NCBI RefSeq assembly: GCF_017875315.1
Contig: NZ_JAGGMM010000001.1
Coordinates: 1,051,847 to 1,115,846 of the forward strand
Direction: 5' to 3'
Length of the DNA: 64,000 nucleotides
From: Methanomicrobium sp. W14
GTDB lineage: Archaea; Halobacteriota; Methanomicrobia; Methanomicrobiales; Methanomicrobiaceae
In this document: piece by piece, positions 35,221 through 44,883 of the stretch
Layout: every line of letters starts with the position of its first letter
How positions within the stretch are numbered: the first letter of the stretch is position 1
The notes under the pieces: model-generated
What the model saw: the letters and a program-made list of their open reading frames with translations, nothing else
Told to the model about the DNA's origin: nothing
The model's database searches: none
Translations under genes and position numbers: made by a program

Positions 35221-36378
35221 ATGAAAGAAACATTATTGTCAAAAAAAAGTTTCATACAGGCGGTCCTTGTCTTTTTGCTTACGACCGCAGTGGTTATCCC
35301 CGCCCATGCGGCCTTTTCAGGTGTTCTGGCAGAAGACGATGAACTCCACCACGATACAGGGATGGGTCACAACGGCAACGGATCATATGGGATGCAGGGC
35401 ATGATGGCAGGTTTTGGTTCAGGTTCCTTAACGCTTCCAATAATATACGGACTTTTCGCAGTCGTAATAATTCTTGTCGCTCTTGTTCTCTACATAGTCC
35501 TCGTAAAAAACAAAACGGACAAAAAAGAAAACCCGGATAATGAGAGACTGGCACCGGATTACAAAGAGAAAAAAACCGACAGTATGTCCGGGTCAGATTA
35601 CGGCTTTCCAAAAGAGCTTTATGAAAAATACTCTGATGTGTCTCTCATAAAAAGGGGCGGCACATCATCTGTATATTCCGCAAAACCTAAAGCAGGTGGA
35701 AGTACGGTTGCACTGAAAATCCCCGCTCAAAGGGACGAAAAATCCGGAAAAATCTTTCTTCAGGAGACAGGAATCTGGGAAAAACTTAAGCACAAAAATA
35801 TCGTTGAATTAAAGTCAGTAAACGTCTTTCCGGTGCCATACGCCGAGACAGAGTTCGTCGGAGACTCGCTTGACACACTCCAAAACCCTCTTGACAGGGA
35901 CATTGCATTGATAATAACGTCCGGGATTTTAAACGGGCTTTCATATGCCCATAAAAAAGGAGTCGTCCACTGTGACATCAAACCCGGGAATATTTTAATA
36001 GACGACAGCTTCACCCCGAAAATTACAGACTGGGGGACAGGAAGATACACAGGTGCAGATGGGAATTATGAAGGGATTAAAGGTTATACACCGGCGTTTG
36101 CCGCACCCGAACAGCTCTTGCCAGAAGGACGGTGCACTGAAAAAACCGATATCTACCAGACTGGTCTTCTGATGATATGGATGATATGTGGAAGAGATGT
36201 TTTTGAAAAGCGTGCCGGTGAAATACGCGGGGGGTTTGTCCCGGACTGCATAAACGATGAAAAACTTAAAAAAATAATCTCGGGATGCACCAGAAAAGAC
36301 CCGCAGGACAGATACAAAAGCGCCGGTGAACTGCTGTCACTTATTACATCGCTTTCCGTAAGGACAGTCGTCGAATAA
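35221..36378 (+). CDS. Membrane Ser/Thr protein kinase with His/Met-rich ectodomain
   Basis: A 385-residue eukaryote-like kinase. A signal or first helix (about 10-29) is followed by a short exterior loop rich in Gly, His and Met (near 38-68, with ELHHDTGMGHNGNG), a second helix (73-94), and the kinase domain at about 130-383. Catalytic parts are complete: GGTSSVY loop, VALKIP lysine, Glu of LQETGIWEKL, HCDIKPGNIL, ITDWG for DFG and APEQ. The metal-like exterior loop could bind copper or another soft metal. ATG at 35221 follows CTGGTGA; GTG at 35215 is weaker. It is paired with the HTH-FHA gene upstream. Confidence 0.9.
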   Translation: MKETLLSKKSFIQAVLVFLLTTAVVIPAHAAFSGVLAEDDELHHDTGMGHNGNGSYGMQGMMAGFGSGSLTLPIIYGLFAVVIILVALVLYIVLVKNKTDKKENPDNERLAPDYKEKKTDSMSGSDYGFPKELYEKYSDVSLIKRGGTSSVYSAKPKAGGSTVALKIPAQRDEKSGKIFLQETGIWEKLKHKNIVELKSVNVFPVPYAETEFVGDSLDTLQNPLDRDIALIITSGILNGLSYAHKKGVVHCDIKPGNILIDDSFTPKITDWGTGRYTGADGNYEGIKGYTPAFAAPEQLLPEGRCTEKTDIYQTGLLMIWMICGRDVFEKRAGEIRGGFVPDCINDEKLKKIISGCTRKDPQDRYKSAGELLSLITSLSVRTVVE

Positions 36379-36461
36379 GCCTGCCCGGGCCAGACAGCAA
36401 AAGTAAAAACAAAAGCATTGCGATTAAAAAAAGATTGAATTCTGAATTCTCAGTGGTGTTT

Positions 36462-36722
36462 TCAGATGCAGTTGCAGTTTCTGTAATAGTGTCCCCCGCA
36501 ATGGCTGCATGTACCACTGTTAAGGCAGGTGTTCCCGGAGTTCTGGTAGCAATAGCTGCCGTCACATACCCCGTATGAATAGTCTTCACAGTTCTGGTGC
36601 AGTGCCTGCCCGTGGCAGCCTGAATAGTCAGTTCCCTGGACATATCCTGCACTTGCGGGAATTGCCACAAAGGCTGCCGCAATGAGCAGAATAACTGCAA
36701 TCAGCATAAAATATTTCTTCAT
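36462..36722 (-). CDS. Small secreted cysteine-rich protein, unknown function
   Basis: An 86-residue precursor with a clear signal peptide (MKKYFMLIAVILLIAAAFVA, cleavage after PASA near residue 25). The mature part of about 60 residues has nine cysteines, many Tyr, Gly, Asn and His, and the last two cysteines at the extreme C-terminus. AAAGGAG precedes the ATG at 36722. I recognise no family. It lies tail-to-tail with the kinase gene, so co-regulation is possible but not shown. Disulfide cross-linking or metal binding outside the cell are the obvious options. Confidence 0.75.
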   Translation of the reverse strand: MKKYFMLIAVILLIAAAFVAIPASAGYVQGTDYSGCHGQALHQNCEDYSYGVCDGSYCYQNSGNTCLNSGTCSHCGGHYYRNCNCI

Positions 36723-37085
36723 TTTCTTTTTCAGCTCCTTTCTGTTTCCGGCCAAAAAGACTTCTCTTCAGTTCCGTCTCTTTGGCTCCTGCATGGTATA
36801 GTAGGAAAGAATCAGGTATATATTGGCAGAATGCAGGCGGTTTATTATATGAACCAAAAGGTTCTGAAAACAGGCCCGGAACATCTATGAAACCTGTTGC
36901 ATTAAATATCAGGCCTGTCCTGCATTCACAGTAATAACAAAAACTAATAAAAAAAACTGAAAACCCCGTTTAAGTCTGGTAAATTAGGCGTCTGAAAAAA
37001 ATAATAAAATAAGGCTTGAATTTATCCCGCTGTACAAATTTTGAATGATAAAAAAATTATCAAAAAATCTTTATCTGGGAATTAT
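36723..37085. other. 363-base intergenic region without recognised gene
   Basis: The left 70 bases hold the ribosome site and leader of the Cys-rich gene, with a TATA-like AGGTATATATTGG near 36812-36824 read on either strand. ACAGGCC near 36870 and GGCCTGT near 36911 form a 7-base inverted pair. The right 100 bases are A/T-rich and lie downstream of the L10e gene. No coding or RNA gene is seen. Confidence 0.4.
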
Positions 37086-37601
37086 TCAGGCATCTGTCTT
37101 TTTTATGCTGACAACAATGCGTGTAGGAGTAGGAAGTTTGTATCCTGCTGAATTAAGAGCGGCCTTTGCTTTTTCAATATAGGACTCTGTCGTATATACA
37201 GTGAATATTTTCTGGCGCTCTTCAACACGTGCCGCTGTTCCGACTGCCTTTCCGAAAGCCATCCTCATACCTTCAGACACACGGTCTGCACCGGCACCTG
37301 TAGCCTGCTTGTTTTCACGAAGCACCTGGTGCGGGTATGTACGAAGCTTAAAGTGGTAGTTCATCCTGCCGATATCTTTCAGCAGCTTTCTGTTGACTGT
37401 CATACGGGCCGCTTCCAGAGCCTTGTTCTGGATCTGGCACGCTTCGTCTGCCTGAATTGAGATCTCAACCGGGAAATCCTGCTGGTTGTTTCCCATATCA
37501 AACTGGACAACCTTGGAGCCGGGTACACCGCCCATGTATTCACGTCTGGTGTATGCCTTCTTTGCAAGTGCCCTGTACATTTTCGCGGGTTTTCGAACCA
37601 T
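37086..37601 (-). CDS. rpl10e: Ribosomal protein L10e (uL16)
   Basis: A 171-residue archaeal L10e, the counterpart of bacterial L16, near the peptidyl-transferase centre of the large subunit. It starts [30 protein letters not shown], has [52 protein letters not shown] in the middle, and ends with basic residues. TAGGAG precedes the ATG. It stands alone here, not in a ribosomal operon. Confidence 0.97.
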   Translation of the reverse strand: MVRKPAKMYRALAKKAYTRREYMGGVPGSKVVQFDMGNNQQDFPVEISIQADEACQIQNKALEAARMTVNRKLLKDIGRMNYHFKLRTYPHQVLRENKQATGAGADRVSEGMRMAFGKAVGTAARVEERQKIFTVYTTESYIEKAKAALNSAGYKLPTPTRIVVSIKKTDA

Positions 37602-37699
37602 TTTGTATAAACTCCTAGCTATCTAAATGTGCTATAAAAAATGGGGATAAATCCTAATAAAGCTAACTATCCGTGAGTTCCAGGGTAAAAAAATACAGT

Positions 37700-38455
37700 C
37701 TAGTTTGTACCCTCGCCCATAAGTGAGAGTACATATTTGCGCAGGTGACCGAACTCGGGTGCCGTTCTGTCCCTGCATCGCGGGATTTTTACTTCAACTA
37801 TCTCACGAATCTTTCCGGGCCGCGGGGACATTACGACAATTCTGTCAGCAAGAAATACAGCCTCGTCGACACTGTGGGTCACAAAAAGTATAGTCTTTTT
37901 TGCCCGCTTCCATATTTCGAGAAGCTCTCTCTGCATCATGTTTCTTGTCTGTGCGTCAAGGGCGCCGAAAGGCTCGTCCATCAGAAGAATTTTCGGATCA
38001 TTTGCAAGTGCACGCGCTATGGCGACCCTCTGGCGCATACCCCCGGAAAGTTCATGCGGAAACGAGCCTGAAAACTGTTTTAAGCCTACCAGATCAAGGT
38101 ATTTGTCAGCCGCATCCTTTTTCTCTTTTTTCGGTGCTCCTTTCATGCTCAGACCGAATACAATATTATCAGCCACGCTGAGCCACGGGAACAGTGAATA
38201 TTCCTGGAAAACCATGCCCCTCTCGGGGTCAGGCCCGGAGATATCTCTGCCGCTTAAAACGGCTGAACCTGATGTAGGGTATTCAAGACCTGCTATAATC
38301 CTTAAAAGAGTCGTTTTGCCGCACCCGGACGGCCCCACAAGGCATATGAACTCCTCGTCCTCGACTGAAAGATTTATGTCGTCGAGGGCTACGACCTCAT
38401 CGTCCTCATCTTCAGAGAATACTTTTCTTAAGTGTTCTATCGATAAAAGCGCCAT
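37700..38455 (-). CDS. ssuB: SsuB/TauB-type ABC transporter ATPase
   Basis: A 251-residue ATPase of the nitrate/sulfonate/taurine importer group. Walker A GPSGCGKTTLLR near 40, Q-loop VFQEYSLFPWLSV near 84, signature LSGGMRQRVAIARAL near 138 and Walker B ILLMDEPFGALD near 159 are all intact, and the VTHSVDEAVFLADRIVVMSPRPG block is typical of this subgroup. It follows directly on the permease gene. In methanogens such importers may carry sulfonates, including coenzyme M-like compounds, or other anions; the ligand cannot be read from sequence. Confidence 0.92.
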   Translation of the reverse strand: MALLSIEHLRKVFSEDEDDEVVALDDINLSVEDEEFICLVGPSGCGKTTLLRIIAGLEYPTSGSAVLSGRDISGPDPERGMVFQEYSLFPWLSVADNIVFGLSMKGAPKKEKKDAADKYLDLVGLKQFSGSFPHELSGGMRQRVAIARALANDPKILLMDEPFGALDAQTRNMMQRELLEIWKRAKKTILFVTHSVDEAVFLADRIVVMSPRPGKIREIVEVKIPRCRDRTAPEFGHLRKYVLSLMGEGTN

Positions 38456-39250
38456 TTACAAGTCCTCCTGCCACTTCAGCATCTGGGTGTTGACATAATA
38501 CCTGAAAAGCTGGTCAATTACTATGCCGATAAAACCGAGAATAACCATGTAGACTACGACGCTTGGCATCTGGTGAAGGTTATAGTAAGTCCACAGGTTC
38601 TTTCCAAGTCCGTATTTGCCGCTTCCGGCGCCGAATATTTCGGCACCTACAAGACACATCCAGCCGACACCCATGGAGATCCTGATGCCTGATATTATAG
38701 ACGGCACGGCCGACGGAAACGCAATATGCCTTATCAGGTTCAGGTTGCTCGTGCACCCCAAAACCTTGCCGGCCTCTATAAAAACCTTAGGAACTCCCTT
38801 AAAACCGGTATAAGTATTGATAATTATAGGAAAAACCGCACCAATGAATATTATAAACCCTGCTGCGGCATTTGTGAGCCCGAACCAGATTATTGCAAAA
38901 GGAATCCATGCAAGCGGTGGTATCGGGCGTATGAGTTCAATTACAGGGTTTAACGCCCGGTTAACATTTTTAAACCAGCCCATCGCAATTCCGACAGGAA
39001 TTCCGACAGCCAGCGCGAAAAACATCCCTATAAAGAAGTGCAGAAGACTGTAACCAAGATCATTGAGAAGAGTCCCTTTTGTCCCAAAAACCATATTCAG
39101 AAAAGCCGAAACCGTGTCGGTGAAACTCGGCAGAAGAAATGGGTTTCCCACGAGGAATTCGGCTATAATCTGCCATACCAGGATAAAAACTATAATTGAT
39201 GTGACAGGATACAGAATCTTATTTCTGTTCTCCGTATTTTTTGCAGCCAT
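38456..39250 (-). CDS. ssuC: SsuC/TauC-type ABC transporter permease
   Basis: A 264-residue permease with about six helices. The EAA-type loop that contacts the ATPase is seen as FIEAGKVLGCTSNLNLIRHIAFPSAVPSIISGIRISMGVGWMCLVGAEIFG around residues 152-203. IRPIPPLAWIPFAIIWFGLT near 108 is the family signature for this class. It lies between the binding-protein gene, 158 bases upstream, and the ATPase gene, which it abuts. Confidence 0.92.
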   Translation of the reverse strand: MAAKNTENRNKILYPVTSIIVFILVWQIIAEFLVGNPFLLPSFTDTVSAFLNMVFGTKGTLLNDLGYSLLHFFIGMFFALAVGIPVGIAMGWFKNVNRALNPVIELIRPIPPLAWIPFAIIWFGLTNAAAGFIIFIGAVFPIIINTYTGFKGVPKVFIEAGKVLGCTSNLNLIRHIAFPSAVPSIISGIRISMGVGWMCLVGAEIFGAGSGKYGLGKNLWTYYNLHQMPSVVVYMVILGFIGIVIDQLFRYYVNTQMLKWQEDL

Positions 39251-39408
39251 TTTAGTATATCCTTAAACTGTCAGTCCTTATGAAAAGTAAATCCACTATT
39301 ATATAAAAATAGTCTGAAAAGTCACTGATTATTACGATTTCCCCCCGTGATAAATGCATACAGATACATGCAGATAAATTCTCTTAAAAAATAGTTTTAA
39401 GAGGGAGT

Positions 39409-40434
39409 TCAGGCGGAAGACGTTGCCTTTTCATAAAACGAAAGATCGAATATGTCGTCCTTTGTGAGGTTCTTCGTGATATACCCGAGTTCGTTCTGTG
39501 TTTTTACATACGACATTACGCCGTCAACGATAAGGTTCGGATCAGACACCCAGTTGCCGTCCCAGTTCTCAAATGACTGTTCCGCAACTTCTTTCGTGTT
39601 TTTGGTATAATTTGCGTAGATTCCCGCCGCTTCATCCAGGTGTTTCTTGTTATATTCCGTAGCCTGGATATGCGTCTTTACAATCTCAGTGACCGCATCC
39701 GGGTTATCGCGAATCAACTTGCCGCTTACAACCAGGACGCAGCACGGGTGGTTCGGACTCATATTTCCTGACCACTCTACAATCTTTCCGCTGCCGTCAT
39801 TCTGTATGATAGTAGGCGAAGGTGCAGGAAGGAATACTGCATCAACCTGACCGGCGGTGATTGCGGTGATTGCGTCTCCGGGGCCCATCGGCCTTATGTC
39901 AACGTCGTTGTCGGCATCGATGCCGTTATCGGCGAACCATTCGCGGAGAAGTGTATCCTGGATGGTCCCCTCCGGGAACGTCGCAATTGTCTTTCCTACA
40001 AGAGACTCAGGTCCGGTATAGTTTATATCAGGCCTTACCACAATTGCAGAACCCTGGGTCTGTACAGCACCGACAATCTTTGCATCAAGACCCGTTGATA
40101 TAGCTGAAAGAACAGGCGCAGCGCCAACATATGCAACATCTATGTCTCCTCCGAGCATAGCCTGCATCTCAGGTGCCCCTGTAGGGAACTGATACTCGTT
40201 TTTGGACGAGTCTATACTGTAACCGTAAGAAGCAAGGTTTTGCTCCCACCATCCTTTACTCATCGCCGTCATATAAGCAAGCTGATGCGTACTAGGCTGA
40301 TACCCGAAGTTAATCTCCTCTGTACCGGTTGCATTTGTACCTGAACCGGTATCCGAAGAAGTCTGGGTGCAGCCTGAAATCATGACAAACCCGGCTACAA
40401 CCAATACCAGAAAAAGACCAGTAACTTTTTTCAT
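39409..40434 (-). CDS. ssuA: SsuA-type substrate-binding lipoprotein
   Basis: A 341-residue binding protein with lipobox VMISGC (Cys near 21) and a Ser/Thr-rich linker. The NMT1/SsuA-like fold is indicated by EINFGYQPSTHQLAYMTAMSKGWWEQNL near 40, MQAMLGGDIDVAYVGAAPVLSAIS near 90, and ITAGQVDAVFLPAPSPTII near 198. The family binds nitrate, sulfonates, taurine or thiamine precursors. The acidic residues around the pocket do not point to one. A separate promoter lies in the AT-rich 178 bases upstream. Confidence 0.88.
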   Translation of the reverse strand: MKKVTGLFLVLVVAGFVMISGCTQTSSDTGSGTNATGTEEINFGYQPSTHQLAYMTAMSKGWWEQNLASYGYSIDSSKNEYQFPTGAPEMQAMLGGDIDVAYVGAAPVLSAISTGLDAKIVGAVQTQGSAIVVRPDINYTGPESLVGKTIATFPEGTIQDTLLREWFADNGIDADNDVDIRPMGPGDAITAITAGQVDAVFLPAPSPTIIQNDGSGKIVEWSGNMSPNHPCCVLVVSGKLIRDNPDAVTEIVKTHIQATEYNKKHLDEAAGIYANYTKNTKEVAEQSFENWDGNWVSDPNLIVDGVMSYVKTQNELGYITKNLTKDDIFDLSFYEKATSSA

Positions 40435-40612
40435 GTCAAATCACTCTTTTTAGATAAAACATATTATTTTCATCCCGGCCACTATAATAGATTATCCCCT
40501 CACAGGGCAATAGTTATATTAAGAGACAATAATTATTGCAGATTATGGCTTATACGATAAATATATATGATAAGATCTTATATTTTACTCCAGGGGCTCT
40601 GAAAGGCTGAAA

Positions 40613-43132
40613 TTATCCTGAAACCCCGTAAGGTGCTGCATAATTTCTTTTTGCATTACTCCCCTTTACTTTATCAGAAAAAGCCTTCAGATCAGTTGTA
40701 TTTGAAGGCATGTACAGAGTATTTTTTTCGACGCTTATGGCAAAATACGAAAATTTTGGTATTCTTGCAGAGTAAGAGCATAAATCATCATTGCAACCGT
40801 CAGTTTCAACAGGAAGTCCTGACCACACTCCTCTTTTGCTGTTATAGATCTTAAAAATAACATTTTCACCGTTTTTTTCATATCTCTTAAGCCAGCTTTT
40901 ATTAACATCAAATCTTACCGAGGCTGCAACAAGCGAAGATTCGGGAGACCACTTCATACTGATATTTTCATATTCATATACCGGCGACAAACGGCGAATA
41001 TAATTTTCCTGCGGTTTTTTTCCGCTTTCCACTTCAAACATAATTTTTTCTATATGCCTTCTGACAGCGACTGACAATTTTTTAATTGAGCCTTTGCTAA
41101 AGTTGAACGAAACTATGTCTCCTGCATTGAGATCATATGCATATACAATAGATTTATTCATCTTATTCTCTTCATTTTCCCGAATACCATGATAACCATC
41201 AGAAGATGCATCGGTATCTGCATAGTCACGCACAGGTCTCTTTATTTTTGATGATGAATTTTCGTTTACAGTCACTTTAACAGAGCACAGGCATGACAAA
41301 GGCCCTGTTGAGGCATTAAGAGTGACATTATAAAGTCCGGGCAACGCGAAAGTATATGTGAAATTTTTTTCATCTGAAATGTAAATGCCGTCTATACTCC
41401 ATCTAAATGACTCCGGTTCACCTTTTGTTGTATCGTTAAAAGAAACGGTAAGAGGAGCTTTACCAGAAAGAATACTTGTGTCAAACGATGTGTTCAAATC
41501 TGCTGTCACTGCATTTTCGCAGATTTTCAGATCAGAAAGGCCGTCTCTGTCAGTTAAAAGAGAGACATCATAGATTCCCGCCTTTTTGTATAAATGGGAC
41601 AATCTTTCTGGAAAAAAACCTGTAGTGTTGTAATATTCACCGTCGCCAAACGAAAGATTCCACACAGACGGCATCCCAAGACTTTTGTCTGCAAAATTTA
41701 CGGTTAAAGGTGCATTTCCACGAGTTTTATCCTTAAAAAATAAAGAAAATGGATTTATAGTGATATTTTTGACGATTTTATCACACCCGAAAAGATTTGT
41801 TGTATTCAGGGAGACAATATATTCTCCTGCGTATTTATAGTGATGAACAGGGGGATTTCGTCCGTCATAAGTCGTATTATCACCGAAATCCCAGTGATAC
41901 CCGTTTACATGAATCTGTGAAAATGTTTTGTCAGAAAAAGACACAAAGATAGAATCATCCCCCGGATATACATCATAGCTGAAATTTGAATCAGGAGAAA
42001 AACCCTTTTTGCAGTAATAAAGAGAACCTCCCGAAGCTGTTGAAGTTCCTTCTTCTTTGTAAAATGCGATACACGGCATATCCAATACAGGGTCAAATTC
42101 AAGCGAATTGTAAATTCCGGAGTCAGAATCGGAATAAACATTCTCAATATCCCACAAACCCGGACTTACATCCCGACAAAAGGCAAATTTCAGATCACCG
42201 GGATAACCATTACGTCCGTCATAATAGCTTATCCCGGGACAACCCGATCTGTTGTAAGCAAGACTTACATCAGGAACCTTTTTGTATGGGGATACATCAT
42301 CCACACACATCCTGTTCCATGATGAACCGCTATACCATGCATACCACAGGTCCCCGGTTTTATCCTGAATGTAGGCTATCCCGGGGTAACCGGAACTGTT
42401 GAAAGCAAGAGAGCAGCTTTTCCCATATCCACCCTCTTTGTGCACACATCTCCCCCAGCTCCACGTAAAACCGTCAAATTCGGTATAATACAGTTTTTTA
42501 TCGGAAGAACCAGCATAGTATGCTATTGCCGGCATTTTTGTAACCGGATTCACTGCAACCGATGTATAAAGATAACAGGAACCAGAGGCTTTCTGATTTT
42601 TCCATAAACTTCCGTTGCAGTACGAAAAAATCAGTTTGAATGCAGAACCACACGAGGAAACAAGTGGAACGTCAGAGTCGTTATAGGCAATGTCAGGATG
42701 GGACATTTGCGCTCCCGGAACTACAACGCTTTCATTCCAGACTCCTGAATTTTTCCAGTCACCGGAATGCGTGATTATGAATTTTATATTCTTTGATGGA
42801 AGAGCGGAATAAAATACGATTGACGGATTACCTGCATGACTAAAAGACAATTTGCCATAGTATGACCCTTTAGTCAGGTTTTTGTTAATATTCCATGTAT
42901 TTTCGTCTTACCATGCAAACCTGAGGCTGTCGGATTTTGGTTCTTTATAACTTATGGCAGGATAATGCGTAACCGGATTGAAATCAAGCGAACAATAAAA
43001 CCCGGCGTTACCGCCGGTGTCAACCTCCGTAAAATTCCAGGAACTTCCCGCCGATTCGGCAGATACCGGGAAGATTATAAAAATCATTGCAAAAAAAATG
43101 ACAAAATACTTAAAAAAATTAAACAGGACCAT
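40613..43132 (-). pseudogene. PKD/PGF-pre-PGF surface protein gene interrupted by one in-frame TAA
   Basis: One reading frame runs from 43132 (signal peptide MVLFNFFKYFVIFF) to 40613, broken by a single TAA at 42908-42910. Translation on both sides belongs together: LRFAW, stop, then DENTWNINKNLTKGSYYG, and similar AWY-GSSW repeats later suggest TAA replaced a Tyr codon. The N-terminal 400 residues are YWTD-like or sialidase-like repeats (AYNRSG-P-I-Y types). Three PKD domains follow (about 300-530 of the lower part), then a PGF-pre-PGF domain. No PGF-CTERM anchor is present. The lower part could still be made from an internal start at 42850, lacking a signal. Confidence 0.7.
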
Positions 43133-43404
43133 AATTTTTTTTATTACATACTTATTTATCCGATTTATTATTTGATTATAATTATACCAAAACAATAATT
43201 GAAAATGATGTTTATATGACACCCGCTAAAATAAAATTTCTACTTGTGAAAAAAGAGCAATTATGAAAATATTAAACTTATACTCCGGTTTTAAATAGAA
43301 ATGTCAAAATTTTCATATTTTCCTGTACATTACGACAAAAAGTGACTGTCAATAGTCGCTTTAAATATGCACCTGAAGCATATAATAGAGGCAGGAGATT
43401 TGTC

Positions 43405-44883
43405 ATGAGTAAAGACCCGATGAGAGGCGGGCGGCTTGGCGATGAACGCCCGCCCGAAGTCTGGAATTACCTGTCATCAAAAGATGCCGACGCATTTATA
43501 GGAGAATCAGATATTCTTGTGGATATAGGCCACCTCCTTATGCTTAGAAGACAGGGGATAATTGACGCCGGCTCTTCAAGAGCCATAATGGACGTTCTTC
43601 TGCACCTCTACAAAGACGGTATTCCCAAAATTGTATACGACCCCAAATTTGAGGATGTCCATGCCGGAATAGAGGCATATATTATAGAGAGAACCGGGGC
43701 CGACAAAGGCGGACGTCTTCACATGGGACGTTCAAGAAACGATGAAGTTGCAACCTGCGTCAGGATCAGTCTGAGAAAAGAGATACTTGAAATTCTCACC
43801 GGGATATCCGGGCTAAGGGAAGAACTTATCAGACTTTCAGGAGAAAACCTGGAGTCCTTTATGCCCGGATTTACGCACCTGCAGTATGCGCAGCCGACAA
43901 CGCTTGCACACTACTTTATGAACTACGAGCAGGCTCTCGGAAGGGATTTTGAAAGGTTCGGTGATACATTTTTAAGGGTCGACTTATGTCCTCTGGGCGC
44001 CGCCGCCTTTGCTTCCACCGGATATCCGATAGACAGGGAATATACTGCCGGTCTCCTCGGTTTTTCCGGGGTCCTGGAAAATTCCATGGACTGTGTTGCA
44101 GGCCGTGACTTCTGCATAGAAACGATATCCGCATGTGCCATTCTTATGACGACACTCAGCAGGATGTGCGAGGAGCTTATAATCTGGAGCTCTTCATTTG
44201 CCGGCTTTGTTAACCTCGACGATGCATACTGCTCAACAAGTTCGATTATGCCGCAGAAGAAAAACCCTGACTGCGCCGAGATAATGCGCGGAAAAGCGGG
44301 TTCTGTCGCAGGGGAGCTTTCGGCATCCGTCGCACTCATCAAAGGTCTTCCAATGAGCTATAACCGCGATATGCAGGATTTGTGGATGCACCTGTGGAGA
44401 GCAGTTTTTGATACGAAGTCGTCCGTTAAAATAATGACAGGCCTTCTGAAGACAGCACGCTTCAACACTGAAAAAATGGAGGAAGATGCAGGCAAAGGGT
44501 TTTCGACCGCAACCGAACTTGCAGACGTCATGGTCAGAAACTACGGTCTTCCCTTCAGGACAGCCCACGGTATAGTCGGGCGTTCTGTAAGGCTTGGAAA
44601 ACTTGATATCGACACTCTTGAAGAAGCTTCCCTTGAAATGACCGGCATTTCCCTGAAAGATAAGGGAATGGACGAAAAGGCAGTAAACGATGCACTAGAC
44701 GTAGGGTTTTCCGTGAACGAGAGGTCTGCAACAGGCGGCCCGGCACCCGAAGCTGTCAGAAAGAGCATTGAAAAACGTGATTACGCGTTAAAAGAAGACA
44801 TTGAATGGACAAAATTACAGAAACAGCGTATAGACAAATCTCTCAAAGAAATGATTAAACAGGCCGAGGAGCTGATCAGTTGA
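43405..44883 (+). CDS. argH: Argininosuccinate lyase
   Basis: ArgH splits argininosuccinate into arginine and fumarate. The 492-residue protein has EDVHAGIEAYIIERTGADKGGRLHMGRSRNDEV near 94-125, FTHLQYAQPTTLAHY near 155, and the signature TSSIMPQKKNPDCAEIMRGKAG near 280 with the catalytic Ser loop. ATG at 43405 is preferred over an upstream in-frame GTG at 43342 because GGAGAT precedes it and homologues begin near RGGRLG. It overlaps gatD by four bases; the fumarate it releases can enter the fumarase pathway. Confidence 0.95.
   Translation: MSKDPMRGGRLGDERPPEVWNYLSSKDADAFIGESDILVDIGHLLMLRRQGIIDAGSSRAIMDVLLHLYKDGIPKIVYDPKFEDVHAGIEAYIIERTGADKGGRLHMGRSRNDEVATCVRISLRKEILEILTGISGLREELIRLSGENLESFMPGFTHLQYAQPTTLAHYFMNYEQALGRDFERFGDTFLRVDLCPLGAAAFASTGYPIDREYTAGLLGFSGVLENSMDCVAGRDFCIETISACAILMTTLSRMCEELIIWSSSFAGFVNLDDAYCSTSSIMPQKKNPDCAEIMRGKAGSVAGELSASVALIKGLPMSYNRDMQDLWMHLWRAVFDTKSSVKIMTGLLKTARFNTEKMEEDAGKGFSTATELADVMVRNYGLPFRTAHGIVGRSVRLGKLDIDTLEEASLEMTGISLKDKGMDEKAVNDALDVGFSVNERSATGGPAPEAVRKSIEKRDYALKEDIEWTKLQKQRIDKSLKEMIKQAEELIS

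Noticed and set aside
36344..36700. 118-codon minus-strand frame overlapping the kinase end and the Cys-rich gene
   Set aside because: It overlaps the Cys-rich gene in another frame and lacks a signal, a ribosome site or recognisable motifs; the 36722 start has all of these.
42908..42910. Recoded stop as pyrrolysine
   Set aside because: The codon is TAA; pyrrolysine is inserted at TAG.
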